DNA of 39,396 nucleotides, from positions 1 to 39,396 of the IMG/VR virus record IMGVR_UViG_3300025818_000050; one strand, 5' to 3'. A program made the translations under genes and the position numbers. This document shows, in pieces, positions 39,313 through 39,396 of this stretch (position 1 is its first letter; every line of letters starts with the position of its first letter). The DNA comes from a virus. The notes below the pieces were generated by a model that searched no databases, had not been told where the DNA came from, and worked only from the letters and a program-made list of their open reading frames with translations.

Positions 39313-39396
39313 ACATTTTCTGCTAGCATTTCTCTTATCATTTGTTTCAGTTCTTCAAGTTTGAAACCGGCAACTGGTCTGCCTTCTGCGCCGGGG
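39309..39396 (-). CDS. C-terminal end of an upstream gene (possibly small terminase)
   Basis: The last 28 or so codons of a gene entering from the right edge. The visible end is polar, then a charged helix (FKLEELKQMIREMLAENV). Its TGA at 39309-39311 overlaps the terminase ATG by ATGA, so the two are translationally coupled. A small terminase subunit would be expected here, but the fragment is too short to identify. Confidence 0.55.
   Translation of the reverse strand, partial: PGAEGRPVAGFKLEELKQMIREMLAENV

Noticed and set aside
1-39396. tRNA genes, CRISPR arrays, insertion sequences, integrase or attachment sites
   Set aside because: No cloverleaf, spaced direct repeats, transposase or integrase motifs were seen. 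The genes are packed with gaps of about 120 bases or less.

Overview
The window is a dense, single-strand gene block from a contractile-tailed double-stranded DNA phage (Caudoviricetes, T4-like myovirus lineage). Every gene I can support reads on the minus strand, so transcription runs from 39396 down to 1. The evidence is the ordered set of T4-type morphogenesis genes: large terminase, gp20-like portal, gp21-like prohead protease, gp22-like scaffold, gp23-like capsid, neck proteins, gp18-like sheath, gp19-like tube, gp26-like protein, tape measure, gp48/54-like tube cap and gp53-like wedge. A phage-borne bS21 ribosomal protein and repeat-rich 'MAY...' fibre-like proteins suggest a relative of uncultivated aquatic or marine T4-like phages. 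The host cannot be read from the sequence.

Layout in transcription order. 39396-32583 is the packaging and head-assembly module: a gene end, terminase, portal, four unrecognised genes (one a small CPMC membrane protein), prohead protease and a small unrecognised protein. 32581-23757 is an accessory block holding bS21, a probable decoration protein, three fibre-like proteins (up to 796 aa with five internal repeats), an Smr-like mini-protein and two more fibre-like proteins. 23678-17723 holds scaffold, major capsid protein, a small Ala/Pro/Glu-rich protein and three connector or neck proteins. 17605-4243 holds sheath, tube, a gp26-like protein with an overlapping frame, tape measure, tube cap, LysM-type wedge, a very large hub-like protein and a conserved-looking unknown. 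4262-1 is a replication/recombination module fused directly to the tail genes: a family A DNA polymerase without an exonuclease domain, a divergent tubulin/FtsZ-like protein, a gp32-like single-stranded DNA-binding protein, a small membrane protein, a Dam-type adenine methylase and the start of a probable RecA/UvsX recombinase.

Regulation is unusually legible. Four intrinsic terminators (1005-1039, 12787-12813, 20654-20691, 27537-27569) divide the block. An eight-base element, ACTA(T/C)TTA on the coding strand, occurs nine times in intergenic gaps, usually 18-54 bases before a start codon and three times just after a terminator. I interpret it as a phage-specific (probably late) promoter element. 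One extended -10 sigma70-like promoter precedes the gp26-like gene.

The most notable items are the tubulin/FtsZ-like protein coupled to the stripped-down polymerase, the repeated promoter-like element, the T7 slippery run joining the gp26-like gene to the next frame just before the tape measure, the bS21 homologue, and the family of fibre-like paralogues sharing N-terminal and C-terminal ends. No tRNA, insertion sequence, CRISPR array or attachment site was seen, and no non-coding gap exceeds about 120 bases.
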